Source: a virus. Taken from it: a DNA stretch of 37,532 nucleotides. Each line of letters starts with the position of its first letter. Within the stretch, counting starts at the first letter, position 1. The stretch is from positions 1 to 37,532 of IMG/VR virus record IMGVR_UViG_3300043449_000440; one strand, 5' to 3'. The translations under genes were made by a program, and so were the position numbers. Of the stretch, positions 5,724 through 13,130 are shown piece after piece. The notes beneath the pieces are model-generated. The model saw only the letters and a list, made by a program, of their open reading frames with translations, was not told the origin of the DNA and did no database searches.

Positions 5724-7687
5724 TTTGAGAAACGCTCCATTATGTCGCCTTCAACTTCTAAAGGAAGCCCTCTAGCCCAATCCGGCGGCGTAGTCATTAT
5801 TTCAGTCATTCTACGCCTAACATCGTCCGCATCGCAAGCTAAACATTCAACTATTATTTCATCATGCACTGAGCCGATAACTTTAATTCCTTCAGCGTCT
5901 AGTCTGCGCAATGAATGCCGTAGAAGACAGTTCGCACTAGCTTGGACTAAATTTTCAATTAACACGCCAAACCACAACCGCGCGCGAGGCCACTCTGTAT
6001 CGGATGCGGCAGGCTTCCATGCTGCTTTTGCGTATGAGATGCTACCGTCATCTTCAAAACGCACTTGTGGATAGCACAACACACGCCCAGACGGCAGCGC
6101 GTACCAGAGATGCTCACCTCGGCGCATGTATGTAACCTTACCAGCTGTAAATTCTCTTTCTGGGTTTCGCATCGCGCGCATTGCAGCGTCTTCAAGCTCT
6201 CGCCAGAACACGACTGCCCACGGATTTGCCTTGCGCCACAAGTTAACCATGCGCTTCGCTTCGTGTTCGGGTAGCGTCACGCCGTAGATACGACCCATTG
6301 ACGCAAACGCACCTACTGACCCGCCAAATCCGCAAGCAAGGACTGCCACCTTACCTAGCATTCTGTCTGCTTTGGTTATGTCAGACTCGGTTTTTCCGAA
6401 CATTAATGCAGCAGTGCTGACGTAAATATCTTTACCCGCTCGAAATATGTCCAGCGTATTTTCTGCTGCCGTTGCCCCACTACACCAAGGCGTCATACGC
6501 GCTTCAATTCCCGACCAATCTAACGCAATCAGCTTGTGATTTTTGGGCGCCATGATGGCGGGGCGAAGCATCCCTTTAAGAACGTCCGTCACTCGTTTTC
6601 CAAAACGAGGAACAATTTCATGATTGCGTACTAACGCGTGCCGCACTGCCTCTGGGTTGTCTGCGCAGATGCGGCTCATGTTTTGCAGTTGCGCCCCTGT
6701 GCTGCTATACCGACCTGTCGCGCTGCCGCCGGCGAATATAAACGCGCCGCGCAAACGGCAATCTTCTTCATCAGCTAAGTTAGCTAAACGCGAAAATTTA
6801 GCCACTGAAGATGAAAACATATTGTCTGCGGCCTGCACTACGTTTGCCACTACAGCGGGCACTTCGTCAGCATTTTCCTCCGCAAAATTGAGCAACGCTA
6901 AACGCGCATTTTTGTCTAGGCTCTTTTTTGCTTCGCCATCTTTATACGTTTGCATCAGCTTCTTTGCCTCATCGCCGACGTTATTCCACACCCATTCACG
7001 CAGGCGCGGCGACCGCACGCTAGTAACCATACCTTTGGTTAGCGCAACCACTTCACTTTCAGTTTCTTTTACTTCCTGCGAAGCATATTTCGCCGCCGCG
7101 CGGCATAACGATACGTCCACTAGCAAACCACGGTCGTTAATGCGCTCGTTTGTGTGATAGTCGGCCAGCTCATCAGCTGATAGATCGCGCATGGCCTTGG
7201 AGATCGCCCGCATGGCGCGCACGTCCTGCTCGCAGTAGGCGATCATCTCGGCCATTAAAGATGGATCACTGTTGAAACTGCCATCCGCACGTGGAATGGA
7301 TAGTGCTCGTATGAGCTGACTTCCTCGGTGGTCTTTGCGCATGACGCTGCTGATTGCGCGTCCGACGTCTTCAAGGCCGCCAGGTAGGCAGTTCGCACGC
7401 GCTTGTGCAGCGGTGCAGTAGAACTGTTCGAGTTGAAAGTTACATTGTAGGACGTACCAGAAGATAAGACGTTCGAATGTCGCGTTGTGGGCGCGTATTT
7501 GCCCGGTATGCTTTCGCACTGCGTCTGGAAAAGGCTGGTCGGGAGTCCATGTGACAACGTCATCGTCGTCAAACGCGTAGGACATACATAAAACATCTGT
7601 GCTTCCGTCTTGTGCATAGTTGTAGACCCCTTTAGACGTAAGGTCGCATCGAGAGCGCGTCTCGAAATCAATCCAGAGAATTTTCAC
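5720..7687 (-). CDS. Family A DNA polymerase with 3'-5' exonuclease
   Basis: Replicative polymerase of 655 aa. The exonuclease domain has DFET (residues 7-10), HNATFE (67-72) and Y151-x3-D155, so proofreading should be active. The polymerase domain has TGRYSS (324-329), motif A DWSGIEAR (390-397), motif B R442...K446...L450...F454 and motif C VHDE (607-610). There is no 5' nuclease domain, as is usual in phages. The O-helix position equivalent to E. coli Phe762 is Leu450, a variant discussed for phage lifestyle. The start is GTG in a GTGA overlap with the methyltransferase stop. No insertion disrupts it. Confidence 0.95.
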   Translation of the reverse strand: MKILWIDFETRSRCDLTSKGVYNYAQDGSTDVLCMSYAFDDDDVVTWTPDQPFPDAVRKHTGQIRAHNATFERLIFWYVLQCNFQLEQFYCTAAQARANCLPGGLEDVGRAISSVMRKDHRGSQLIRALSIPRADGSFNSDPSLMAEMIAYCEQDVRAMRAISKAMRDLSADELADYHTNERINDRGLLVDVSLCRAAAKYASQEVKETESEVVALTKGMVTSVRSPRLREWVWNNVGDEAKKLMQTYKDGEAKKSLDKNARLALLNFAEENADEVPAVVANVVQAADNMFSSSVAKFSRLANLADEEDCRLRGAFIFAGGSATGRYSSTGAQLQNMSRICADNPEAVRHALVRNHEIVPRFGKRVTDVLKGMLRPAIMAPKNHKLIALDWSGIEARMTPWCSGATAAENTLDIFRAGKDIYVSTAALMFGKTESDITKADRMLGKVAVLACGFGGSVGAFASMGRIYGVTLPEHEAKRMVNLWRKANPWAVVFWRELEDAAMRAMRNPEREFTAGKVTYMRRGEHLWYALPSGRVLCYPQVRFEDDGSISYAKAAWKPAASDTEWPRARLWFGVLIENLVQASANCLLRHSLRRLDAEGIKVIGSVHDEIIVECLACDADDVRRRMTEIMTTPPDWARGLPLEVEGDIMERFSK

Positions 7688-8313
7688 TTAAACACCAAAA
7701 AATAACTGTGAAAAACTCGCGCATGTTTTTGTACGCGAATTTTTTCCCCTTGTTTTGATGGCATAGGTAATCTATGTTTTGCAGCCAATATAAATAAATC
7801 TTCTATTCTAAAACCTACCTCCCGCGCCCAATTTATTACGTTAACGTGGGTACAGTGCATTTTATGGTTATGTATTATGTCTTGACACTTAAATACTAAA
7901 ACACCCTTTTTAACTAAAACTCTCTTAGCTTCTGCTAAGGTAGATTTATAGTGTTGTTCAAGTTCGTCGTATCTCCAATAACCCGCAAATCGTTTTGCCA
8001 TTATGGAGTTGTGTTCTCTGCCTTGTTTAATATAAGTTAAAAAAGGCGGGTCAAACATTAAACTAAATACAGACTTATCCGCTAACGGAAGATTATTGCT
8101 AGACGCTTCAACTACATTTTCAGTTTGTGGGTCTATATCAAATTTATACCTCGGTTCGGGTATATTTTTATAGAATCCACCATTTCCATAAGTTACATCG
8201 CACTCAATACCGTTTGGGCAATATAGAGAAATGATGGCGCAAAGAATATCGGATTGGTCTTCGTAGACCGATTTAACTATAGTCATAGGAGTAAGAGTAG
8301 GTGGGGTACTCAC
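7684..8313 (-). CDS. Putative DNA methyltransferase (DPPF motif)
   Basis: The protein has a SAM-binding-like start, CDVTYGNGGFY (38-48) and FDIDP (58-62), and a catalytic DPPF at 88-91, the pattern of N6-adenine or N4-cytosine methyltransferases. The remaining core (EAKRVLVKKGVLVFKCQD) fits the Rossmann-like fold. No target-recognition domain or partner nuclease is visible, so it may be an orphan that protects phage DNA. The start is GTG at 8313; an ATG nine codons later is an alternative. Two 60-base lines counted in the gene are 32% and 38% GC, against about 50-60% around it, so recent transfer is likely. Confidence 0.8.
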   Translation of the reverse strand: MSTPPTLTPMTIVKSVYEDQSDILCAIISLYCPNGIECDVTYGNGGFYKNIPEPRYKFDIDPQTENVVEASSNNLPLADKSVFSLMFDPPFLTYIKQGREHNSIMAKRFAGYWRYDELEQHYKSTLAEAKRVLVKKGVLVFKCQDIIHNHKMHCTHVNVINWAREVGFRIEDLFILAAKHRLPMPSKQGEKIRVQKHARVFHSYFLVFK

Positions 8314-8377
8314 GCATCCGTCTCTGCCGTCCTAGGAACGGGCTTATTAGCGACTGCGTCGCTTTCCCCCGTGTTAC

Positions 8378-9001
8378 TTAGGCCGAACGACGACGGCGTG
8401 CTGGTGCCGCCTCTTCTTTACCCTCTTCTGCTTCTTCAGTCTGGCCATCCATTGACGCCCAGTCTTGAATCTCAAAGACTGGCGTGTAGATTTTGCCGTA
8501 GGACTTGTGCTGGTAGCTGTCCTTTTTCAAGGATACGACTGGCACAGGCTTGCCCGGCGTTGTCTCGCACTGACCGGCAATTGCCACGCCCAGTGTGTTG
8601 ACAGCGCGCTTGCCGCCCACTGAAGTTGTCGTGTAGCGCACTTCCAGACCCTTATCAGGGCCTGATAGGCATTTCAGCGACATGCCCACTTGTACTTCCC
8701 AGCCTTTCTTCGCGCCATGCGGTACTGGCGGCAATTCAGGCTTGGGCTCGGTGACCGGCACCATCATCTCACCCAATACGTCACCGTCGCCCCACGCGAT
8801 ATAGCCGTGGATGAACGAGAACGGATTGACTGCCCAAGTCGAATCAGACTCGACTTCGGTTTGCTCGGCGCCATAGATCCAATGGCCGCCCTTGTCCATC
8901 TTGAGAATGACGGAGCCAACAGCACCGACGTCTTTCTCAAGCGTACGCAGAGCAACAGACAGAGAAGAAACAGGGGGGAGATTTGCAATAGCGAATGACA
9001 T
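8378..9001 (-). CDS. Probable single-stranded DNA-binding protein
   Basis: The 207-aa protein has a beta-rich body with aromatic residues (GGHWIYG, PFSFIHGYIAWGDG, KIYTPVFEIQDW) and a charged C-terminal tail of Glu followed by Arg. I base the assignment on its place between a recombination nuclease and the polymerase, where phages of this type carry a conserved protein proposed to bind ssDNA, and on its general make-up. The classic acidic SSB tip is missing; the end is RRRRSA. The start ATG 9001 has AAGGA at a good distance. The function is moderately supported. Confidence 0.6.
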   Translation of the reverse strand: MSFAIANLPPVSSLSVALRTLEKDVGAVGSVILKMDKGGHWIYGAEQTEVESDSTWAVNPFSFIHGYIAWGDGDVLGEMMVPVTEPKPELPPVPHGAKKGWEVQVGMSLKCLSGPDKGLEVRYTTTSVGGKRAVNTLGVAIAGQCETTPGKPVPVVSLKKDSYQHKSYGKIYTPVFEIQDWASMDGQTEEAEEGKEEAAPARRRRSA

Positions 9002-9015
9002 GGTATTTTCCTTTA

Positions 9016-10131
9016 CTATAGTTTAGATAAGGCAGCAGCAAGCTGCTTGCCGATTTGAAGAACCTCGGGTCGGGGATCGCTCTCCGGCACCAAGGTACTG
9101 CCCGAAGACACCGATGTAATCAGCGTCTCAGGAAGTTCGATTTTACGCTTTTTCAGCGCCTTTTCCGCCTGTGCAGGCGAAATAACATCTTGCTTAAACG
9201 GGTACACACCATAATCATTTAACCATTTTGTGGCGTCTTCATCGCTTGCCCACTGCCGCGTGCTGCGCTTGGCGACCAATTTGTAGCCTGGCACTTTCTG
9301 GCCTTTCTCCAACATCGTAAACGCCAACGCACGTAAGTCTTTGATGAAGTCCTCCAAGCGGTCGGCTTGGCCTAGCATGATGCTGATCTGCTCAACCGGC
9401 AGCGCGTCTAATTGCATCTTCAGCGCGCGGTCAACTTCGCCAGTCATTTGCGGGCAGATCGGTTTTGCAGTGCACCAGCGACAGTGGTCGCCGGTTTGCA
9501 TTATTGGATCGGGTCGTAGTGCTTGGGTAACAGCACGCAAGAGGGAAAGTTCGAAATTAGCAACCCGCGCCTTATCAGTGACCCAGCGCCGGATTGCGGG
9601 TGGCTGCACGATGATAAGTTCAATCTCATCTGCGCCCTCGAAAACCCACTTTGCGGCCTCAGTACGCATAGCTGCCGCCGCATAAAACAATAGCTGAGGG
9701 TTATCGTCAGCATCAACAAGAATCCCATCGCCAAATTTCCAGTCGAGAACAATAGCCCGGCTGCCGATCCGACCCAATAGATCAGTAGAACCAAATACAT
9801 TAGGAAGAAAATCTCCAAACCCCACTCGGGTTTCGACCATATACTCCATGCGGTTTTCTGGGTCGACTTCCGCGAGTGCTTCCAGAGCGGGTATAACTTT
9901 CTCATCGATCAACTCCTGTGTCAGCGTCTGATTCTTGTAGGTGGCGCCCAGCATCTGCTCGGGCTTTTTGTCGAACTCCAAGAGTTCAGCCATGACGTTG
10001 TGCAGCAACGTGCCACGGGCGGCGTGCTCGGATTCGAGCTGCGGCGGCATCTGCTGGCAGAGTTTGACGGACGCAGGGCAGGCGATGACGCGCTTGGCGG
10101 TGCTGCCCCCGACGATATTGGAGTGGTTCAT
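9016..10131 (-). CDS. DUF2800-like PD-(D/E)XK nuclease with Fe-S-type cysteines
   Basis: The gene encodes a Cas4/RecB-like nuclease. Visible motifs are ARGTLLHN (38-45), STDLL with D117, VLDWKFGDG with D130 and K132, and the QLLFYA motif from Q146. Four cysteines in the Cas4 arrangement, C18 and C217, C220, C226 (CRWCTAKPIC), probably hold an iron-sulphur cluster. It should act on DNA ends in recombination or replication together with the neighbouring ssDNA-binding protein. It begins in an ATGA overlap with the 62-aa gene and is 371 aa, as expected for DUF2800 phage proteins. Confidence 0.85.
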   Translation of the reverse strand: MNHSNIVGGSTAKRVIACPASVKLCQQMPPQLESEHAARGTLLHNVMAELLEFDKKPEQMLGATYKNQTLTQELIDEKVIPALEALAEVDPENRMEYMVETRVGFGDFLPNVFGSTDLLGRIGSRAIVLDWKFGDGILVDADDNPQLLFYAAAAMRTEAAKWVFEGADEIELIIVQPPAIRRWVTDKARVANFELSLLRAVTQALRPDPIMQTGDHCRWCTAKPICPQMTGEVDRALKMQLDALPVEQISIMLGQADRLEDFIKDLRALAFTMLEKGQKVPGYKLVAKRSTRQWASDEDATKWLNDYGVYPFKQDVISPAQAEKALKKRKIELPETLITSVSSGSTLVPESDPRPEVLQIGKQLAAALSKL

Positions 10132-10316
10132 TTGCGCGCCTTTCTAGCAGGTTTTTTGTGCCTCCACGAACTAGATAACCGCTGACGAAGGAGCAGTATT
10201 ACCGGCGCAGCAATATCTTCGTAGACCCCAGGGTCAGTTTTTATTATTACTTCTATAAGATCAAGCGCAGCCTGCAACGCCGTGCCGTCTGCATCAAAAA
10301 TATCTTCCATGTTCAT
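10128..10316 (-). CDS. Small acidic-basic hypothetical protein, 62 aa
   Basis: First gene of the leftward replication operon. ATG 10316 has a perfect GGAGG six bases away and lies just downstream of a strong promoter. The N-terminal half is acidic and helical (MEDIFDADGTALQAALDLIEVII), while the end is strongly basic (RHKKPARKARK). It overlaps the nuclease start as ATGA. Its place and charge pattern suggest a regulator or accessory factor of the nuclease, but this is inference. No family is recognised. Confidence 0.75.
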   Translation of the reverse strand: MNMEDIFDADGTALQAALDLIEVIIKTDPGVYEDIAAPVILLLRQRLSSSWRHKKPARKARK

Positions 10317-10346
10317 ACTTTACCTCCGTGTACTGTTTGAGCCTTC

Positions 10347-10375
10347 AGCATAGCGGCTAAAAAACCCCTTGTCAA
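10347..10375 (-). promoter_or_regulatory. Promoter of the leftward replication operon
   Basis: On the minus strand there is TTGACA (10370-10375), 17 bases, then TATGCT (10347-10352). Transcription should begin near 10340 and leave a short leader with GGAGG before ATG 10316. The -35 lies within the repeated AAAAATGTTTGACA block also seen near 905, and it shares five bases with the -35 of the opposite promoter. Confidence 0.75.
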
Positions 10376-10397
10376 ACATTTTTAGATCATTTATCCT
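10369..10397 (+). promoter_or_regulatory. Promoter of the rightward nuclease-helicase block
   Basis: TTGTCA (10369-10374), 17 bases, then TATCCT (10392-10397). The predicted start near 10404 coincides with the ATG at 10405, which has no Shine-Dalgarno site, so the message may be leaderless. The -35 overlaps that of the leftward promoter, so the two probably exclude each other. Confidence 0.6.
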
Positions 10398-10404
10398 TTA
10401 CAAC

Positions 10405-10698
10405 ATGAAAGAATCTGAGATAGAGAATTACTTCGTCTGGACGGTCGAGACGCTAGGCGGCAAGTCCTACAAGTTCCGGTCTGTGACGCAGCGAGGCGTA
10501 GCCGATCGGGTGGCGTGTCTGCCCAATGGCGATACGTGGTTTGTGGAATTGAAAACGACCGGCGGGCGCTTATCAGCCTTGCAAAAGTTTTTCTTACAAA
10601 CGATGCAGCACCTAAACCAGAAACACGCAGTTTTGTGGACGAAAGAACAAATCGATGAGTGGGCTAAAACTAAGGCCGTACCAGGACGAGGCTGCTGA
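10405..10698 (+). CDS. VRR-NUC type nuclease
   Basis: The 97-aa protein matches stand-alone phage VRR-NUC domains: N-terminal E (SEIENYFVWTVETLGG), GVADRVACLPNGDTWFVELKTTGGRLSALQK with the catalytic D, ELK and Q, and a C-terminal helix. Such domains cut branched or flap DNA in recombination and repair, and here it is paired with a helicase. I start at ATG 10405; an upstream TTG at 10369 would place the start inside the promoter. There is no ribosome-binding site before the ATG. The gene overlaps the helicase start by 44 bases in another frame. Confidence 0.9.
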   Translation: MKESEIENYFVWTVETLGGKSYKFRSVTQRGVADRVACLPNGDTWFVELKTTGGRLSALQKFFLQTMQHLNQKHAVLWTKEQIDEWAKTKAVPGRGC

Positions 10699-12001
10699 CT
10701 TCCTGTACGAGCATGACCGCGCGATGATCTTGGCGCCCGTTGGCGCTGGCAAGACAGCGATTACATTGACCGCCATGCGCGACGTGATTATGGGTGGTGT
10801 GGCGGGGCGCTTTCTTGTGCTGGCGCCCTTGCGGGTGGCCAAGGACGTCTGGCCTATCGAAGCGCCAAAATGGGCGCCGTCGCTGCGGCTTGCGCTGGCT
10901 GTTGGCACGCCATCTGAACGGTTGCGGGCACTCGATTCTAACGCCGACGTGGTCATTAGCAATTACGACAACTTGCAGTGGCTGGCCGACCACGGCCTGC
11001 AGCAGTTTGATGCCATTGTCTTTGATGAATTGACCAGGCTGAAAGACCCCTCTGGCAAACGATTCAAGGCGCTCTATAAGGCGATCGACCACATTAAAGT
11101 CCGCTGGGGTCTGACTGGATCATTCACCTCGAACGGTCTTGAAGATGTCTTCGGCCAGTGCAAGATCGTCGACGAGAAGCTACTCGGCCGCAGCAAGGGC
11201 GCATTTTTGCAGCAGCATTTCGTCTGTATCAATCGCGACTACGGCGATTGGTCGCCTCGTCGCGGTGCGCTGGAGATGGTCATGCAGAAGATCAAACCCG
11301 CAACATATCTGCTAGACGCCGGTGTTTACAAAGACAAACTGCCGCCGCTTAACGTCGTTGAAGTGCGCTGCCAGATGAACTTGAAGCCATACGAGAAGAT
11401 GCGACGCGACTTCGTGCTGGAATTGGGCAATGCACAGGCGATTGCTGCTAACGCGGCCGTCGTCACAGGCAAGCTGCAGCAGATGGCATCCGGCTTCGTG
11501 TACGAATCGAGCCGAGAAGCTGACCCGATGCGACCAGGTAAATTTTTGACGAGCAAAACGCCGCACTGGTTTAGTAGCCACAAGTTCGACCGTCTTGATG
11601 AACTGCTAGGGGAAAATCAACATGCCAATACGATCGTTGCATATACGTATCAGGAAGAACTTGCAGAGCTTCAGAGGCGTTATCCGCAAGGTCAAACGTT
11701 GGACACGCCAGATGCGATCGCGCGCTGGAATGACGGAAAGATACGACTACTCTTCGTCCATCCGAAATCCGCCGGGCACGGGCTTAACCTTCAGCACGGC
11801 GGGTGCCACATTGTATTTCTGTCGTTGCCGTGGTCATTGGAGTTGTACGAGCAAACGGTTGGCCGGTTGCACCGAAGTGGACAGCAACACGCAGTCTGGT
11901 GCTACGTGATGCTGACTGAAAAAACGATTGATGAACGCATCTGGGGCGCGCTGCACGACAAGCGCGCTATTTCTGACATTGCACTGGAGGAACTAAAGTG
12001 A
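10655..12001 (+). CDS. SNF2-type superfamily 2 DNA helicase
   Basis: Motifs in order: LRPYQ (6-10), Walker A APVGAGKT (27-34), motif II DELT (124-127), motif III LTGSFTSN (about 152-159) and motif VI GRLHRSGQQH (about 407), with DERIWGALHDKRAISD near the end. At 448 aa it is a minimal two-lobe ATPase, as in many phages, where it follows a VRR-NUC gene. It should translocate on DNA and act in recombination or replication restart with the nuclease. ATG 10655 lies inside the nuclease gene. The stop overlaps the next GTG start, with GGAGG close by. Confidence 0.92.
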   Translation: MSGLKLRPYQDEAADFLYEHDRAMILAPVGAGKTAITLTAMRDVIMGGVAGRFLVLAPLRVAKDVWPIEAPKWAPSLRLALAVGTPSERLRALDSNADVVISNYDNLQWLADHGLQQFDAIVFDELTRLKDPSGKRFKALYKAIDHIKVRWGLTGSFTSNGLEDVFGQCKIVDEKLLGRSKGAFLQQHFVCINRDYGDWSPRRGALEMVMQKIKPATYLLDAGVYKDKLPPLNVVEVRCQMNLKPYEKMRRDFVLELGNAQAIAANAAVVTGKLQQMASGFVYESSREADPMRPGKFLTSKTPHWFSSHKFDRLDELLGENQHANTIVAYTYQEELAELQRRYPQGQTLDTPDAIARWNDGKIRLLFVHPKSAGHGLNLQHGGCHIVFLSLPWSLELYEQTVGRLHRSGQQHAVWCYVMLTEKTIDERIWGALHDKRAISDIALEELK

Positions 12002-12201
12002 GAAAGCGAGTCGAAAAACTTTGCGAGCACTTGGAGACGTTGCCGCGCAGACCAGAAGACTTGGAAGCTGCGCAGTTGCTGCGCGATCTGGCGCGAGTGT
12101 ACGAGGCGGCGCGCGAGGTAGTGGTGGCTAAGACGCATGAGCATAGCAGGGCAGCTTACGCTGAATTAGTTGATATTTTTAAGGGGAAACGTGATGCCTA
12201 A
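11998..12201 (+). CDS. Small helical hypothetical protein, 67 aa
   Basis: Starts with GTG in a GTGA overlap with the helicase stop, with GGAGG eight bases ahead. The protein is almost wholly helical and charged (MRKRVEKLCEHLETLPRRP, then ELRDLARVYEAA-like repeats), with no membrane segment. It could form a coiled coil and assist the helicase, but that is inferred only from position. It overlaps the next gene by eight bases. Confidence 0.7.
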   Translation: MRKRVEKLCEHLETLPRRPEDLEAAQLLRDLARVYEAAREVVVAKTHEHSRAAYAELVDIFKGKRDA

Positions 12202-12475
12202 ACATCCGCACGCAGAACTCATTAAAGCTTGGGCAGAAGGTGCTTTAGTTGAGACATTTTCCAAGCGCTATAAACGGTGGATTGAGGCTGCAAAACCGAC
12301 ATGGGATGCCAATACGCAGTACCGCGTCAAGCCGCGTTTTACATTCTCAGAACGACGCATTGTCATTCACCCTTATACCGGCGTCTTAAACGCCAAAGCG
12401 GATAACCCAAACGTGCGTTTTTGTTTTGACTCAGATGGCACACTGCTATCAGTTGAAAAACTTGAAAGGAAGTAA
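12194..12475 (+). CDS. Hypothetical early protein, 93 aa
   Basis: ATG 12194 follows AAGGGG at a suitable distance; an upstream alternative start is not needed. The protein begins MPKHPHAELIKAWAEGA and contains WEAAKP-like and YRVKPR segments, the layout of short phage proteins that start HPHAELI and end with a lone domain of unknown function. The C-terminal part is beta-rich. Function is unknown. Spacing to the next gene is two bases. Confidence 0.75.
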   Translation: MPKHPHAELIKAWAEGALVETFSKRYKRWIEAAKPTWDANTQYRVKPRFTFSERRIVIHPYTGVLNAKADNPNVRFCFDSDGTLLSVEKLERK

Positions 12476-12476
12476 C

Positions 12477-12671
12477 ATGACTCGAATGAACTGGGGCACA
12501 CTTAATGCCCGCTTGTCGAAACTAACCGAAAAGCAAGTATGGACGCTGCTACAGACGGAATTGGAAACCTACCGCCGCGCATCATATTTGCAGCGCCTGC
12601 ATCAGCGATATTGCGCGCTGCGCGATTCCCGTGAACGCGAGGAAATTATGGCAAAGGCACTAGAGCGATGA
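12477..12671 (+). CDS. Small helical hypothetical protein, 64 aa
   Basis: ATG 12477 has AGGAAG in front and is preferred over a longer alternative that would overlap the previous gene deeply. The protein is helical and basic (NARLSKLTEKQVWTLLQTELE, RRASYLQRLHQRYCALR). Such short proteins are frequent in phage early blocks and are usually of unknown role. The stop overlaps the next start as ATGA. Confidence 0.7.
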   Translation: MTRMNWGTLNARLSKLTEKQVWTLLQTELETYRRASYLQRLHQRYCALRDSREREEIMAKALER

Positions 12672-12916
12672 AATGCCGCGATTGCGGCGGGCGTACTTAC
12701 GTTGTAGTTTCGCAACAGTTGCCAGATGGCATTAAACGGCTAAGACGTTGCCATACTTGCGGAGTATCTGCTTACACAGGTGAAGTTTGGTTAACTACAT
12801 TACCGCCAAAAGCTAATAAAGCAGTTTACACTCAGAAAGAGGTAGAAGAAATGAACCGGGATAGAGTCAATACGCGTAGAAAAAACGAAGACAGGAGGAA
12901 AGATGAAGAAACGTAA
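12668..12916 (+). CDS. Zinc-ribbon protein
   Basis: Two CxxC pairs, MKCRDCGG at the N-terminus and RCHTCG about 25 residues later, form a zinc ribbon like that of NrdR or transcription factors. The rest is a basic helical tail (QKEVEEMNRDRVNTRRKNEDRRK). It probably binds nucleic acid. The ATP-cone of NrdR is absent, so it is not a full NrdR. It begins in an ATGA overlap and overlaps the next gene by 14 bases. Confidence 0.8.
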   Translation: MKCRDCGGRTYVVVSQQLPDGIKRLRRCHTCGVSAYTGEVWLTTLPPKANKAVYTQKEVEEMNRDRVNTRRKNEDRRKDEET

Positions 12917-13130
12917 CGGTATGGATGCTAGTCATCACTATGTATATACCCCATCTACTACAGACGTAACCATTCGCTGGCGCGCAAATCATGGTTGGAT
13001 ACCGCCGACAGAAGACCCCGCGTACCAGAAAAAATGGGCTGAATTTCGTATACGTTCAGCGCAAGGATTTGAGACGCTAGTTAATCCCGACGCGGTTCTT
13101 GCTGCGGCTTCAGCGCTTCGTATTGCTTGA
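12903..13130 (+). CDS. Conserved hypothetical protein, 75 aa
   Basis: ATG 12903 has an excellent site (aggaggaaag). The core WRANHGWIPPTEDPAYQKKWAEFR resembles short phage proteins in which a predicted helix is followed by GW.PP....Y..KW. No function is known. It is the last gene of the second rightward block. Its final 50 bases overlap the 3' end of the convergent Rz gene, and no terminator is visible between the two transcripts. Confidence 0.75.
   Translation: MKKRNGMDASHHYVYTPSTTDVTIRWRANHGWIPPTEDPAYQKKWAEFRIRSAQGFETLVNPDAVLAAASALRIA

Noticed and set aside
6624-7157. 177-aa open frame on the plus strand
   Set aside because: It lies wholly antisense to the DNA polymerase, whose motifs are clear. 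Ser/Leu/Arg-rich composition is that of a shadow frame.
8349-8363. Hairpin AGCGAC-TGC-GTCGCT as a terminator
   Set aside because: Short stem with no T-tract on the minus strand, the direction of the operon.
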